DNA from: Ailurus styani
Lineage: Eukaryota > Chordata > Mammalia > Carnivora > Ailuridae
Direction of reading: 5' to 3'
Assembly: GCA_002007465.1 (NCBI GenBank)
Contig: LNAC01000770.1
Location: 575,610 to 639,609 of the forward strand
DNA: 64,000 bases
Shown here: one piece after another, positions 24,901 to 35,320 of the stretch
Numbering within the stretch: the first letter of the stretch is position 1
Layout of the letters: the number at the start of each line of letters is the position of its first letter
Translations under genes and position numbers: made by a program
Notes under the pieces: generated by a model
Databases searched by the model: none
Told to the model about the DNA's origin: nothing
What the model saw: the letters and a program-made list of their open reading frames with translations, nothing else

Positions 24901-27900
24901 ATCATAAGATTCAGTTTACATGAAAAGTCCAGAGTAGTCAAACCTATAGGGACCAAAAATAGAGTAGGGGTTACCTAGGATGAAGAAATGGGGAGTGACT
25001 GCCAATGGATACAGTATTTCTTTGTGGAGTAATGAAAATGCTCTAAAATTTATTGCAGTGATGGTTGCATAACTCAGGAACATACTAAAAACAATTGAAT
25101 TGCACACTTTAAATGGATAAATTGCATCTTGATAAAGCTGTCTAGTCCCAATAGTTTATTTTTGCTTTTGTTTCCTTTGCCTCAGGAGACATACTGAGAA
25201 GGATACTGCCATGACCAATGCCAAAGAAATTACTGCCTGTACTCTCTTCTAGGATTTTTATGGTTTTGGGTCTCACATTTAGGTCTTTAACTCATTATGA
25301 GTTTATTTTTGTGTGTGGTGTAAGAAAGTGGTTCAGTTTCTTTTTTCTCTTTTTTATTTTCTTTGGCATGTAGATATCCAGTTTTCCCAGCACTATTTAT
25401 TGAAGAGATTCTTTTTCCCATGGCATATTTTTGCCTCCTTTTTTGAAGATTAATAGATTAATTGACCATATAATCATGGATTTATTTCTGGACTTTCTTT
25501 CTATTCTATTCCATTGATCTATGTGTCTATTTTTGTGCCAGTATAATACTATTTTGATTACTACAGCTTTGTAGTATAATTTAAAATCTGGAATTGTGAT
25601 ATCTCCAGCTTCATATTTCTTTTTCAAGAGTGCTTTGGCTATTCGGGGTCTTTTGTGGTACCATACAAATATTAGGATTGTTGTTATAGTTCTGTGAAAA
25701 ATGCTGTTGTTATTTTGATATGGATTGCATTAAATCTGTAGATTTCTTTGTGTAGTATGGACATTTTAACATTTCTTTTTCCAATCCATGAGCATGGAAT
25801 ATCTTTCCATTTATTTGTGTCATCTTCAATTTTCTTCATCAGTGTTTTATAGTTTTCAGTGTATAGGTTTTTCACTTCCTTGGTTAAGTTTATTTCTAGG
25901 TATTTTATTATTTTTAGTGCAATTGTAAATTGGATTGTTTTCTTAATTTCTCTTTCTGCTGTTTCATTATTAGTCTATAGAAATGCAGTGGATTTCTGTA
26001 CACTGATTTTGTATACTGCGACCTTACTCAATTCATTTATCAGTTTTAGTAATTTTTTGGTATAGTCTTTAGGGTTTTCTATATATAGTATCGTGTCATC
26101 CACAAAGAGTTAAAGTTTTACTTCTTGTTTACCAATTGGATGGTATTTCCTTTTCTTATCTGAGGGCTGTGGCAAAATAAATACCACTGGATGGTATTTC
26201 CTTTTCTTTTTCTTTCCTTCCTTCCTTCCTTCCTTCCTTCCTTCCTTCCTTCCTTCCTTTCTTCCTTCCTTCCTTTCTTTTTTTTTTCTTTTGGTATTTC
26301 CTTTTCTTATCTGAGTGCTGTGGCAAAATAAAAAGCTTTTGCATACAAAGGAAACAGTAAAATTCAAAAAATGACCTACCGAATGGGAGAAGATGTTTGC
26401 AAATGATATATCTGATAAAGGGTTAGTATATAAAATATATAAAAAACTGACTCAACTCAACAGCCAAACACCAAATAATCCAATTAAAAAATGAACAAAA
26501 GACATGAACAGACATTTTTCCAAAGAAGACATCCAAATGGCTAACAGATACATGAAGGAATGCTCACTCACCATCACTCATCATCAGGGAAATGCAAATC
26601 AAAACACAATGAGATATCACCTCACACCTGTCAGAATGGCTAAAATATAAGAATATAAGAAACATCAAGTGTTGGCAAGGATGTGGAGAAAAAAGAACCA
26701 TTGTGCACTATTGGTGGGAATGTAAACTGGTGCAGCCACTCTGGAAAACAGTATGGAGGTTCCTCAAAAAATTAAAAATGGAACTGCCTTATGATCCACT
26801 AATTGCACTACTTGGTATTTATCCAAAGAATACTCAAACACTAATGCAAAAGGATATATGCACCCATGTGTTTATTGCTGCATTATTTACAATAGCCAAA
26901 TTATGGAAGCAGCCCATCATCAATAGATGAATGGGTAAAGAAGATCTGGTATACAATGGAATATAGAGTGAAATCTTGCCATTTGCAACAACATGGATGG
27001 ATCTAGAGGGTATAATACTAAGTGAAATAAATCAGTTGGAGAAAGACAAATACCATATGATCTCACTCATGTGGAACTTAAGAAACAAAACAAACAAATG
27101 AAGAAAAAAAGAGAGAAACCAAAAAACAGACTATCAACTATAGAGAATAAACAGGTGGTTACCAGAGGGAAGGTGGGGGTGGGGAACAGGTGAAATAGGT
27201 GAAGGGGATTAAGAGTACACCTATCGTGATGGTCTAAATATTACTGAGTAATATTTAGAATTGTTTAATTACTATATTATAACTGAAACTAATATAACAC
27301 TGCATGTTAACTATACTGGAATTAAAATTAAAAATTAAAAAATAATAAAAAGACAATCTAAAGCAAAAATAATAGTGCATTATGGAGTATATTTCATATT
27401 TAGAATTAAAACCTATGGCAACAATAACATAAAGCATGGAATGGGAAATCTGAAATATGCTAGTATAACGTTCTTATATTTTAAACGAAATGGTATAATA
27501 CTATTTAAGTGTAGACTGTGATAAGTTAAAGATATAACTGGTAAACCCTAAAGCTACACTATGCACATGATACAAAGTGGTATAACTAATAAGTAAATAA
27601 TGACTATGAAATGGACTCCTAAAATTCTCAATCTAGGGGCACCTGGGTGGCCCAGTCAGTTAAGCATCTGTCTTTGGGTCAGGTCATAGTCTTGGGGTCC
27701 TGGGATCGAGTCCCATGTCCCTGCTCAGTGGGGAGTCTGCCTCCCCCTCTGTCTCTCTCTCCCACGTGTGTGCTCTCTTTTTTTCTCTCTCTCAAATAAA
27801 TAAATAATTAATTAAAAATTCTCAATCTGAAAGAAGACAGAAAAGAATAAAGAGACAAAGAACAGATGGAACAAATAGAAAACAAAGATGGTAGATTTAG

Positions 27901-30900
27901 ACCCAACATTATTGATAATTATACTAACACCTAAATACTCCAATTAAAGGCAGATATTGTCAGATTAAATAAAAAAGTAAGTCCCAACAATATGCCACCT
28001 ATAAGACACTTTAAAAATAAAGATGAACATAGATAAAAAGTAAAAGAATGGAAAAAGATATGTACACTCTAGCACAATTTAAATGGCTATATTAATATCA
28101 CAGTCCACTTCAGAAAAGGAATATTACCAGAGACAGTAAGGAACCTTACATATTGGAAAAGGTATTGATTTATCAGGAAGACATAATCCTAACTGTATAT
28201 GCACTCAGTTACAGAGTTTCAAAATAGCTGAAGCAGAAACTGACAGAACTGAGAAGACAATTTTAAAATTGGAAATTTCAACATTAATTCAGCAAATAAT
28301 AGGGCAAGTAGAACCCCTAAAAAGTCATGCGAACAAAAAGACATGTGAACTGTCCTAACTGACAGGTACAGAATAGTTGGAGATTTCATAACTCCTCTTT
28401 CAGCGATTCATAGAACATTTAGAGAAAAGAAATTAGTAAAGATTTATAAAATACAGCAAAGATACAAAACATATTAAAGTGTCTTTCAAAAGAGACATAA
28501 TTTGATTAAATTGATATTTATAAAACACTTAGCAAAAGCAGAATACACATTCTTTTCAAGTATACACAGACTATTTACCAAGATAGGCCATATTCATAGC
28601 CATAAAACAATTTTTAATATATGTAAAAGGATTGAAATCATATAAAGTTGTTCTTTGACCACAGTGGAATTAACTAAAAATTAATAATAGGAAGATACAT
28701 GGGAAAGTCCTCAAATATTTGGAAACAGTACAACCATTGTCAAATGCCGTGAGTCAAAGAAGAAATCACAAGGGAAATTAGGAAATATTTTGAACCAATA
28801 GAAAAAGAAGGTACAACTTATCAAGTTTGTGAGATGTAGCTAAAGCAGGGCTTAGAGAAAAATGGATAACATTAAAAGCTTATATATGAAAGGGGCACCT
28901 GGGCGGCTCAGTGTGTTGAGCCTCTGCCTTTGGCTTGGGTTGTGATCTCAGGGTCTCAGTGGAGAGCCTGCTTCCCCCCTTCTCTTTGCCTGCTTCTCTG
29001 CCTACTTGTGATCTCTCTCTCTCTGTCAAATAAATAAATAAAAATCTTTAAAAAAGCTTATATTTGAAAAAAGAAAAATCTCAAATCAATGACCTAAGTT
29101 TAAGAAACTAGAAAAATAGGAGCAAGTTAAACATTAAGTAACCATTAGGAAGGAAATGAAAAAGATGAAAAGTTATTGATGAAATAAGAAATGAAAAAAA
29201 AAGAGAGAAAATGAATAAAACCCAAAGCTGGTTCTTTAAAAAAACAACAATAATAACAACAACAACAACAGCAAAAACAACAATTGACAACCCCCTAGCC
29301 CAGAGATGGCTAACATTTTATGTAAAGGGCCAAATAATAAGCATTTTACACTTTGTGAGTCATTCAATCTACCCAACTTGCAACTACTGAATTCTGCCCC
29401 TGTAGCATGAAAGTGGGTTTATACAATATATAAACATTTAAGTGTGGCTGTATTCTAATACATTTTATTTACGAAAAAAGGCAGGAAGACAGACCTAGTA
29501 CAGTAGCTGAAGTTTGTTCATCTTTACTCTAGCCAGACTGACATGGGAGAGATGGATTGACAGACCACAAATTACCAAAATCAGAAATGAAAAAGGAGCA
29601 TTACTACAGATTATACAGACTTCATGATCAGCCATTCATCCCAGGGCAGTACTTACCCCACTTCCCAACCCTGTCTATTGAATAGGCCAGAATGTAGAAA
29701 CCATGTTCCTTCAATGTTGACAAGCATTTATTGAGTAACTAATTTATGCCAACAGGCAAAACAAAGATCCCTGCTCTCCTGGACTTATCTTCTAATCAAG
29801 GAGATGGAGAATAAACAATGTGTAGATTACCTTGTATGCTAGAAGTGGTAAGAACTGTGAAGGAAAATAGGACACAGGAAGGAGAGTGGGAGTGCTGGGA
29901 GTTTTAAATGGTGTAAGATTCAGGAAGGTCTCACAGAGAAAATAGCATTTGAACAAAGATCTGAAGGTGGTAGCAAAGCAACCCAAGAAGACTGTTCCTG
30001 AAAGGAATAGCCAAGGCACAGGCCCTGAGACAGTGCCATCCCTGGCACATCTGAGGAACAGCAAAGGCCAAAATGGCTAGAGTGGAGTGAATAAAGGAGA
30101 GAGAGACAAGCACAGAGATCAGAGCTGTACCAGGGACAGCTCAGTATAGGCCTTATGGTCTATGGTGCAGACTTGGGTTGGGAAGACCAGCAGTAAAGGG
30201 GTTGTGAACACTGCAGGGATGAGCACCATAAATAAAATTAAAGAGAGAACTAGTGGAGTCACTCCAAAAATTGGGCCTTTCAGACCTGGGATTGGGGAAG
30301 TGGTAGCAAGATTTCTCCTGCACAAGGAAATATATTCTAGAGGGCTGAGGACACATACCCGCCCATTCTCCATTTCTCGACATGCCATCAGGATCACCTA
30401 GACGAGAAGGGTAAGGGGAGAGGGGAGTCATTTGGGTTAGGGAATTGGAGAAACAAGCCAAGGGAGGACTCAGAATATTAGCCCCACCTCACCTCCCCCC
30501 CCAAGGCTGACCTTGACCCCAAACTCCCAGACCAGGCGCCAGAAGTCTAGCAAGGTGTGAGGCAGGGGTCCTTGTGTGGCGATGTAGGCTTGGCTTCCGT
30601 CTGTGCCCTGGTAAAGGCTAAATTCGCCACCCAGATCTTGCGTTACCCCCACCATGTCCGCCCCTTCCCTGACTCCCAGCCTGACCCGAATGAAGTTGCC
30701 ATTGATGTAGTCGCCATGTCCCTCCTCCTGGAGCAGGGAGAGGATCACTCGTGTCTGATCATCTGCCAGTGGGAGAGGTGAGAAAAGTGCTTTGGGGTGA
30801 TAGAAGCATCAAGGCTCTGACGGCCTCCTGGACGAAAGCCAGCAGGGTTACTGCACACCCAGGAGGGATCCCACCTGGGTGCACTTGTGAGCTGCTCAGG

Positions 30901-32616
30901 AGAAATGTAGCTACTGCAAGGATCTGAGAGGAAGTGCACTGGGAGCATAGTGGAGTGGAATGGACTGCCATGGGGTGGAGGATGTGTGCAGAGCCCCACC
31001 GACTCCCTCCAGAAGCCCCTGACTTACACGGCAGCACATCTTTGTAGCGGTTCTTCCTCACATTCCCTGGCAGACTGCCAGCCTCAGTGGAGCACACACA
31101 GTCAGTCTTCCACGCAACTGAGCGGGCCTGGATGTCCTGGTGGAAGGCACCATTAGCCGACCCCAGGAGAGGGAGGAGAGAAGAAGAGAGGAGCCAGGTC
31201 AGAGTTCTGGGGCACAGAGGCACTTGTAGGGACGCAAGGTACACGGCCTGTGAGAGGTGAATGCAGACTCTCAGATAGCATGGTGCTGGGTGAGTAATTG
31301 TAGTGATACTGTAGTAATAGCAACTCAGAGCACCTTCTCTGTGTCAGGCTCTGTGCTAACGACACTGAATCATTACAAGGTCACCCCAAAGTTAGTACTA
31401 TTATTGATGTCCTCATTGTGTAGGTAAGAAAGCTGAGGCACGACATGGTTGAGTGACTTGTCAAAAGTCCCACCCAGGAAGTGGACCAGTGAGGGTTGCA
31501 CTCAAATCTCTCAGCATCTACTCCCTAAACACTCAATATGTGTTACATTGTATTGTAAACAATAACTGTAATGTAATATGTATTTAATTTAACAAACATG
31601 AAGTATGATATATATGTACATTATATATTTAATGTATATGAATTATAATGTATAACATTACTTGTGTAACAAAATATCACAGATACTTTGTTACTGTTAG
31701 ATTATTATAATTCGTGAAGTGTATTACCATCATCATCAGCTATTCAAAATCAGACGATGATAAGTAACACCTACCAATGTCTACGATGCTACATTAGCAT
31801 TCCTTACATATGGCTTGTATCACGGCGTCATAATGTTTAGAATATTTATAACTAGTGACAAAGGGACCTACAAAGTGACCGCTCAAGATGTGCTAGGCGC
31901 TTTTTTATCCACACCTATTCCTCACTCCACTTAGTCATTAGCGGTCGCGTTTTACCCAAGGAGAAACTGACGCCAGAGCACCCAGATAAAGTACCCTAGG
32001 TCACAGCTCCTACTAGAGTCCAGCATCCACACCACCATCCCCTCTCCCCTCCACCCGTAGTAGGGTTTCTTGGCTCCTCTTCCCTTAGTCCCTTCTTCCA
32101 CATGATCATAGAAGTGATTATCGGGGCGCCCGAAGAGGCCCAGGTTGACCGGTGTCCAGCTCAAATGTGCGCCTGCCTTCCCTTGCTGTGCCGACTTCTC
32201 CATCCCCATCCAGCAGCCAAACCATTCCCGGAGCTGGATGAGGGCACAGGGACCCGAGGGCGTGTGCGGCACCGCCCAACCCGGCCGTGGACTTCGCCCT
32301 CTCGGGCTCTGTGGGCAGAGGATGAGGACAGAGACGGGGAGGAGAGCGATAGAGAGGTGCTGGGGAGAGAAAAATAAACCTTGAGGCAAGGAGAGACCCT
32401 TGGACGCTGAGAGAGAGGTGGGGGGACGGGCAAAGCGCGACAGGGCGCACAGGACAGACATCCAGACAGTCCGGGACCAGGAGCCAGAGCGCGCGGTTTG
32501 GCCGTCCACTCTCGTCCACTCACGCTGAACTCGCCAGCAAGGACCGCCCTCTCCCGGCCGCCTCGCGCCTCCAACTCCTCCAAGAAGCTCTGCACAGCGT
32601 CCAAGTTGCGGCTCAT
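15945..32616 (-). CDS. PTPN18: PTPN18, PEST-family non-receptor protein tyrosine phosphatase (15 coding exons)
   Basis: Cytosolic tyrosine phosphatase; the mammalian orthologue is known to dephosphorylate HER2. Coding exons, in transcript order: 32616-32524, 31136-31028, 30762-30686, 30607-30512, 30397-30359, 19951-19883, 19295-19233, 19013-18871, 18478-18412, 18305-18228, 18143-18054, 17790-17702, 16940-16738, 16293-16219, 16012-15945. They sum to 1359 nt, 452 residues plus TGA (human 460), with all junctions GT-AG and in phase. Start is the MSRNLD methionine, as in human MSRSLD. Seen: WPD loop (D197), signature [10 protein letters not shown] with catalytic C229 and R235, split across exons 8/9. 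The tail is Pro/Gly/Arg-rich with tyrosines Y354 (ADTYAVV), Y381 (PLYSQV) and Y418 (AYEDVV); the first two match Csk-SH2 sites reported for rodent orthologues. The last residues [20 protein letters not shown] form the C-terminal homology box that binds PSTPIP proteins. Exon 12 diverges most from human. Intron 5 (10.4 kb) is mostly retroelements. Confidence 0.97.
16390..16940. promoter_or_regulatory. Intragenic CpG island over PTPN18 exon 13
   Basis: Dense CpG over exon 13 (16738-16940) and the following intron, comparable to the promoter island but 16 kb downstream of it. It explains the several long overlapping open frames on both strands here. It could simply reflect Gly/Ala/Arg codons, or be an internal promoter or methylation target. 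Confidence 0.55.
17388..17453 (+). mobile_element. Ultra-short (40 bp) L1 3'-end insertion with perfect target duplication
   Basis: AAGAAATATTTGC at 17388-17400 and again at 17441-17453. Between them, 17401-17440 is the last part of the young L1 3' UTR (TGTACCCCTTGGGCAAAGAA) plus an A-rich tail. It lies in PTPN18 intron 12. Confidence 0.9.
19045..19200 (+). repeat. MIR element in PTPN18 intron 7
   Basis: 'catttattgagcacctactg', 'catgccaggcccagttctaa' and 'cattttacaagtgagagag' follow the MIR consensus order. It lies between exon 8 and exon 7. Confidence 0.8.
21009..21266 (+). mobile_element. CAN-SINE with 12-bp target duplication
   Basis: AACAGTTTTTAA at 21009-21020 and 21255-21266. The body starts GGGGTGCCTGGGTGACTCAG and has a long A/C-rich tail. 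Confidence 0.92.
21746..21969 (+). mobile_element. CAN-SINE with 15-bp target duplication
   Basis: AAAGCCACACCAAGG at 21746-21760 and 21955-21969. Full-length body with A tail. Confidence 0.95.
23054..23252 (+). mobile_element. CAN-SINE
   Basis: GGAACGCCTGGGTGGCTCAG start, AAATAAATAAG tail and oligo-A. It is preceded by a purine-rich GGAA tract at about 22970-23030. No clear target duplication. Confidence 0.9.
23755..24220. mobile_element. LTR-like (MER21/ERVL-type) insertion in old L1
   Basis: 'gggggactcacaggactcag', 'ggtcttctcccagtgaagt' and 'attcccccagcaataat' match a remembered ERVL LTR. It breaks the L1 ORF2 similarity, which resumes at about 24230. Confidence 0.5.
25145..27345. mobile_element. 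5'-inverted (twin-primed) L1 in PTPN18 intron 5
   Basis: 25145-26140 is ORF2 in reverse (for example the minus frames 25397-25627 and 25684-25875). 26331-27345 is ORF2 and 3' end in forward orientation. The two parts are contiguous in L1 order, as expected of twin priming. The junction contains repeated 'ggtatttccttttct' copies and a (CTTC)n tract. Confidence 0.75.
26214..26280. repeat. (CTTC)n tetranucleotide tract
   Basis: Nearly pure CTTC repeat located exactly at the L1 inversion junction. Confidence 0.95.
27621..27828 (+). mobile_element. CAN-SINE with 14-bp target duplication
   Basis: AAAATTCTCAATCT at 27621-27634 and 27815-27828; the body starts GGGGCACCTGGGTGGCCCAG. Confidence 0.96.
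27829..29290 (+). mobile_element. Ancient L1 ORF2 5' half with SINE insertion
   Basis: Plus-strand blocks such as 'aaagttgttctttgaccaca', 'taaagcagggcttagagaa' and 'gctggttctttaaaaaaa' follow L1 ORF2 order with many stops. It ends in an (AAC)n-like run at 29240-29285. Confidence 0.65.
28874..29069 (+). mobile_element. CAN-SINE with 18-bp target duplication
   Basis: AAAAGCTTATATATGAAA at 28874-28891 and, with one mismatch, at 29052-29069. The body has a shortened middle. Confidence 0.94.
29296..29550. mobile_element. hAT-type non-autonomous DNA transposon
   Basis: 'tatgtaaagggccaaataa' and 'aagtgtggctgtattctaat' are typical of a Charlie-type MITE, with related sequence at 33803-34094. The exact family is not settled. 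Confidence 0.6.
29700..30190. repeat. Old interspersed repeat, family unclear
   Basis: The order 'gcatttattgagtaact', 'aggaaggtctcacagaga', 'catttgaacaaagatctgaa' recurs at 45060-45180 and 49520-50150. It is a widespread ancient mammalian repeat that I could not name securely (L2-like candidate). Confidence 0.5.
31300..31515 (+). repeat. MIR element in PTPN18 intron 1
   Basis: 'ctgtgtcaggctctgtgcta', 'gtactattattgatgtcc' and 'aagaaagctgaggcacgaca' give the MIR core in order. Confidence 0.85.
31520..32030. repeat. AT-rich DNA followed by a second MIR
   Basis: 31520-31860 is AT-rich with imperfect TATA-type runs. 31875-32025 is MIR-like ('gtgctaggcgcttttttat', 'acccaaggagaaactgac'). No exon is seen. 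Confidence 0.6.
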
Positions 32617-33150
32617 GACGCCGGGGGCGAGCGAGGTCCAGTCCAGCCGCTGCGCTCCGCGAGGGTAGCTAGTAGCAGGAAAACTGGAGGTGGAGGCGGC
32701 CTGCGGAGGCGCCGCCTCCGATCTTGCGACCCAATGGAAGTGTGCGATAGTCGGCAGGGCTGGGCCCCTCGGACATTCCGAGCTCGCCCCGGTACCGCCC
32801 ACAGGCTCCCGGACACAGGCAGCGGCCGCAGCACTAGGTCCTCTCCCGCTGGGTCTGGGAACTGAGTCCAGACCTGGTGCTTTCCTTTTTAAGGGCGCTG
32901 GGCGTGTTGGCTGAGTCCGCACAATCCCCTGGACGCTTTCTCCTGCTTGGTCTCGGGAGCCAACCTTCTTCCAAGGGCCCGCGTTGGGTAGATGGCCTTG
33001 CCTCCTCGCCTGGCCTACCAGGTCCAGTCACCCTGAGAGATAGACTAGGCTCCGAGCCAGAGTGGCGGTGCGGCAGCTGTGAGTGGAGATGGTCGCCTAG
33101 ATGGAGCTGCAACTCTGCCTCGAGGACCCTGGGTTGGGGACGTCCTTCAC
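32240..33150 (-). promoter_or_regulatory. PTPN18 CpG-rich promoter and first exon region
   Basis: GC-rich with frequent CpG, densest about 32260-32860, surrounding the start codon at 32616. On the minus strand there is an AT-rich CTTAAAAAGG at about 32884-32893 that could act as a weak TATA-like element, and a CCAAT in inverted form near 32731. The reading frame upstream of the start codon is open to 32922. The transcription start was not determined. Confidence 0.7.
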
Positions 33151-33802
33151 TGTGCGCTCCAGCGGTGGGGCCCGAGGGAGGTCATGGGAGGTTGCCGAGG
33201 TTGCAGCAGGGATGGAGGTGGGGAATGACATCCGGGCACCCCTGCTGTGAGAAAGCCCAAATGGAAGAGGATGTTCCTGTGTCTTTATTTCCTGAAGTTC
33301 CCTTTTCTGGGTCGGGCTAGGAGTAGCTGGGGGCGCCAGGATCCTTTCTGAATTTAAGAATCTCAACCTGCATAAACCTGCAGGGAAACAGAACTGAAGC
33401 CGTCAAAGTGGGTTCCAGGGGGAAAGATGTTCCCAAGGCTTCCAAAGAGCTTCTCTTTTTTGCTGACTGCACACCTTCACCTTCAGAAAATGGGCAGGAA
33501 AAGGCCAGAGGACAACATGGTGACCCAGTTCCCCCTGTCACCAAGGGGAGGCTGGAGAAAGCCGAGAGGAGCCTAAGGCTCCTGCCTGGGTCCTCACCCA
33601 GCAGGGCTCCAGGGGTCATGGAAACAATTTCTGGGGGGTGTCACCAGCTTGGAGCTGTGGAGCCCAGCTTGAGGTCGTTGAGGTGTCAAAGGTTAACCAA
33701 TGGGGTAAGGTGTACTTTAAGTGATTGAGGGGTCAACAAGGTCATTGGTTCAGCTTATGGATTTAATTAATTACAGATTACTAGAGTGTTGTTTGAGTTA
33801 GG

Positions 33803-34007
33803 GATGGGCAAACTTTTTTTCAAAAGGCTTTGGTTTTTGGCCTTGCTGTCTCCAGTGTCAATCCCAGCTGCTCCACTCTACCATGACAGTGTGAAAACAC
33901 CCATAGGCCACATGTAAAGAAATGAGTCTGGCTATATTCCAATAAAGCTATTTGTGGACACTGAAATTTTAATTTCATGTAATTTTCATGTGTCACAAAA
34001 CATTTCT

Positions 34008-34061
<54 letters not shown>

Positions 34062-34094
34062 CCTGACGCTGTGTGGTTTGCCGACCCAGGTTTA
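33803..34094. mobile_element. hAT-type MITE containing a (TG)25 tract
   Basis: Ends resemble inverted repeats: GGGCAAACTT on the left and GTTTGCCGACCC on the right. The interior 'tattccaataaagctattt' is typical of the family also seen at 29296. A (TG)25 microsatellite at 34011-34060 has grown inside it. Confidence 0.7.
34011..34060. repeat. (TG)25 microsatellite
   Basis: 50 bp of uninterrupted TG. Confidence 0.98.
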
Positions 34095-34129
34095 AGTGAC
34101 AGAAGTCAATGTGGAAGATCAGTGGGGGA

Positions 34130-34790
34130 TGTTTCATTTATGGAGAGGTTAGGTGGGGTCACTGCGGACTCAGTGTTTATTAGTTTCATCTCTAAGAGTT
34201 CAAAGATGGTTAGTAGTGATCACTGAGGATGGATGTTTATAGTGAATTCATTGGAGGTCAGTGAGAGTTCTCTGGATGTTCATGGGCGACTGTCATCAGA
34301 TGTTAATGGAAGTCATTGGAGGTCAGTGAGAGACAGTGAAAATGGTTGGGATTTGGAGTGGTAGTTTAAGTAATTGAGGGATCAAAAGAAGGAAGGTTAT
34401 TGAGGGCTCCTACTCAGTGCACTGTAGTGTATGTCAGTGAAATCACTGAGATTTTGTGAATGGTCATGGGTTTTTGGAGACTCAGGGAAGTGGGATACAG
34501 AACTATCAGGGAACTTTGAGAAGATATGGATGTTCAGTGGAGGAGTTATGGACACTCTTCAGTCTCTGAGTACTCATGAATACTAATGGCGGTCATTAGG
34601 GTCTAGTGGATACCAGAGTAAATGAGGAAGAGTCACTGTAGGATCATGAAAGGTCTTTGTGGACCCTGGTGTTAGTGGATGTCACTGGAGGTCAAAGGTC
34701 ACTGGAAACTGGTGGTACCTGGGGAGCAGATGCAACATTGAAGGGTCATTGGGGCATCCATATCATCTATGGTGATGACTGGGAGGCAGG
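34130..34790. repeat. Degenerate GGTCA/GTCACTGG repeat
   Basis: Many imperfect copies of 'ggaggtcagtgag', 'gtcactggag' and 'gggtcattg' on the plus strand. Similar motifs are thinly present from 33660. Contains the perfect DR1 motif. No coding potential. Confidence 0.65.
34689..34701 (+). promoter_or_regulatory. Perfect DR1 nuclear-receptor motif
   Basis: AGGTCA-A-AGGTCA, the exact direct-repeat-1 consensus bound by PPAR/RXR, HNF4 and COUP-TF. It lies about 2.1 kb upstream of the PTPN18 start codon, inside a degenerate repeat that carries many GGTCA copies, so it may be a chance product of that repeat. Confidence 0.4.
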
Positions 34791-35320
34791 AAGGCTGACC
34801 CAGAAGCTGGGGATCTTCTGACTAGTGACTAAGGGTCTGTTTGTCCAGTGGAGGGATGTATCTATCTGTCCACCTGGCTTTTTGGGGTGATGTTTATTTT
34901 GCTGAGGGCCTGGCTTTTTCATAGGCTGGGGTCTGTCTTACTGGCAGGAGGTAATCAAGCTGAGTTCTGGCTGGCGAATTAACTGGGTAGGTGGGGTATC
35001 TCTTTGCTGGGGTATCTGTCTAATGGGGGGGGGGTCTGTCTGTCCTTGAGGGATTTTGTCTTTTGGTTGGCTGGGAACACCTTCTAATTGGCGTTGGGGA
35101 ATGTCCATGTGTCTGAGCACAGGTCTTTCTGGATATCTGGTTGGGCATCTTTCCATTTGTTCAAGAATCTGTCCATTTGTCTGGCTGTCTGTCCCTCTGG
35201 AGTCTGTTTGTCTCCCTGGTATTTTGTCCATCCGAAGTCTGTCTAGCCCAGGGGTCTGTGTGTCTGCCAATTTGGGGATCTTTCTATCTGGTTCAAAATC
35301 TTTTGGCTTATGAATAGAAT
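34790..35320. repeat. Degenerate GTCTGTCTGG-type minisatellite upstream of PTPN18
   Basis: The same building blocks and the same orientation as the array at 14030-15570: 'ggggggggtctgtctgtc', 'tgtctggctgtctgtccc', 'ggggtctgtgtgtctgcc'. A low-complexity minus frame (34938-35339) runs through it. Confidence 0.75.

Larger units (their letters stand above)
20470..25140 (+). mobile_element. Ancient L1 mosaic in PTPN18 intron 5
   Basis: AT-rich. 20470-22340 resembles ORF1-side or HAL1-like L1 sequence. 22440-22860 and 23250-23750 are decayed ORF2 reverse-transcriptase stretches. 24230-25140 is the ORF2 end and 3' UTR. Interrupted by SINEs at 21009, 21746 and 23054 and by an LTR-like block at 23755-24220. 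No intact frame. Confidence 0.65.

Noticed and set aside
26110..26367. Lys/Glu/Gly repeat proteins on the minus strand
   Set aside because: These are translations of the CTTC tetranucleotide tract.
30153..31244. Long minus-strand frames of 80-160 codons
   Set aside because: They are single-exon extensions into introns of PTPN18 exons 2-5, trimmed at clear GT-AG sites.
32161..32922. 253-codon minus frame as a separate gene
   Set aside because: It contains PTPN18 exon 1 and reads through the donor at 32523; only 32616-32524 matches the known protein.
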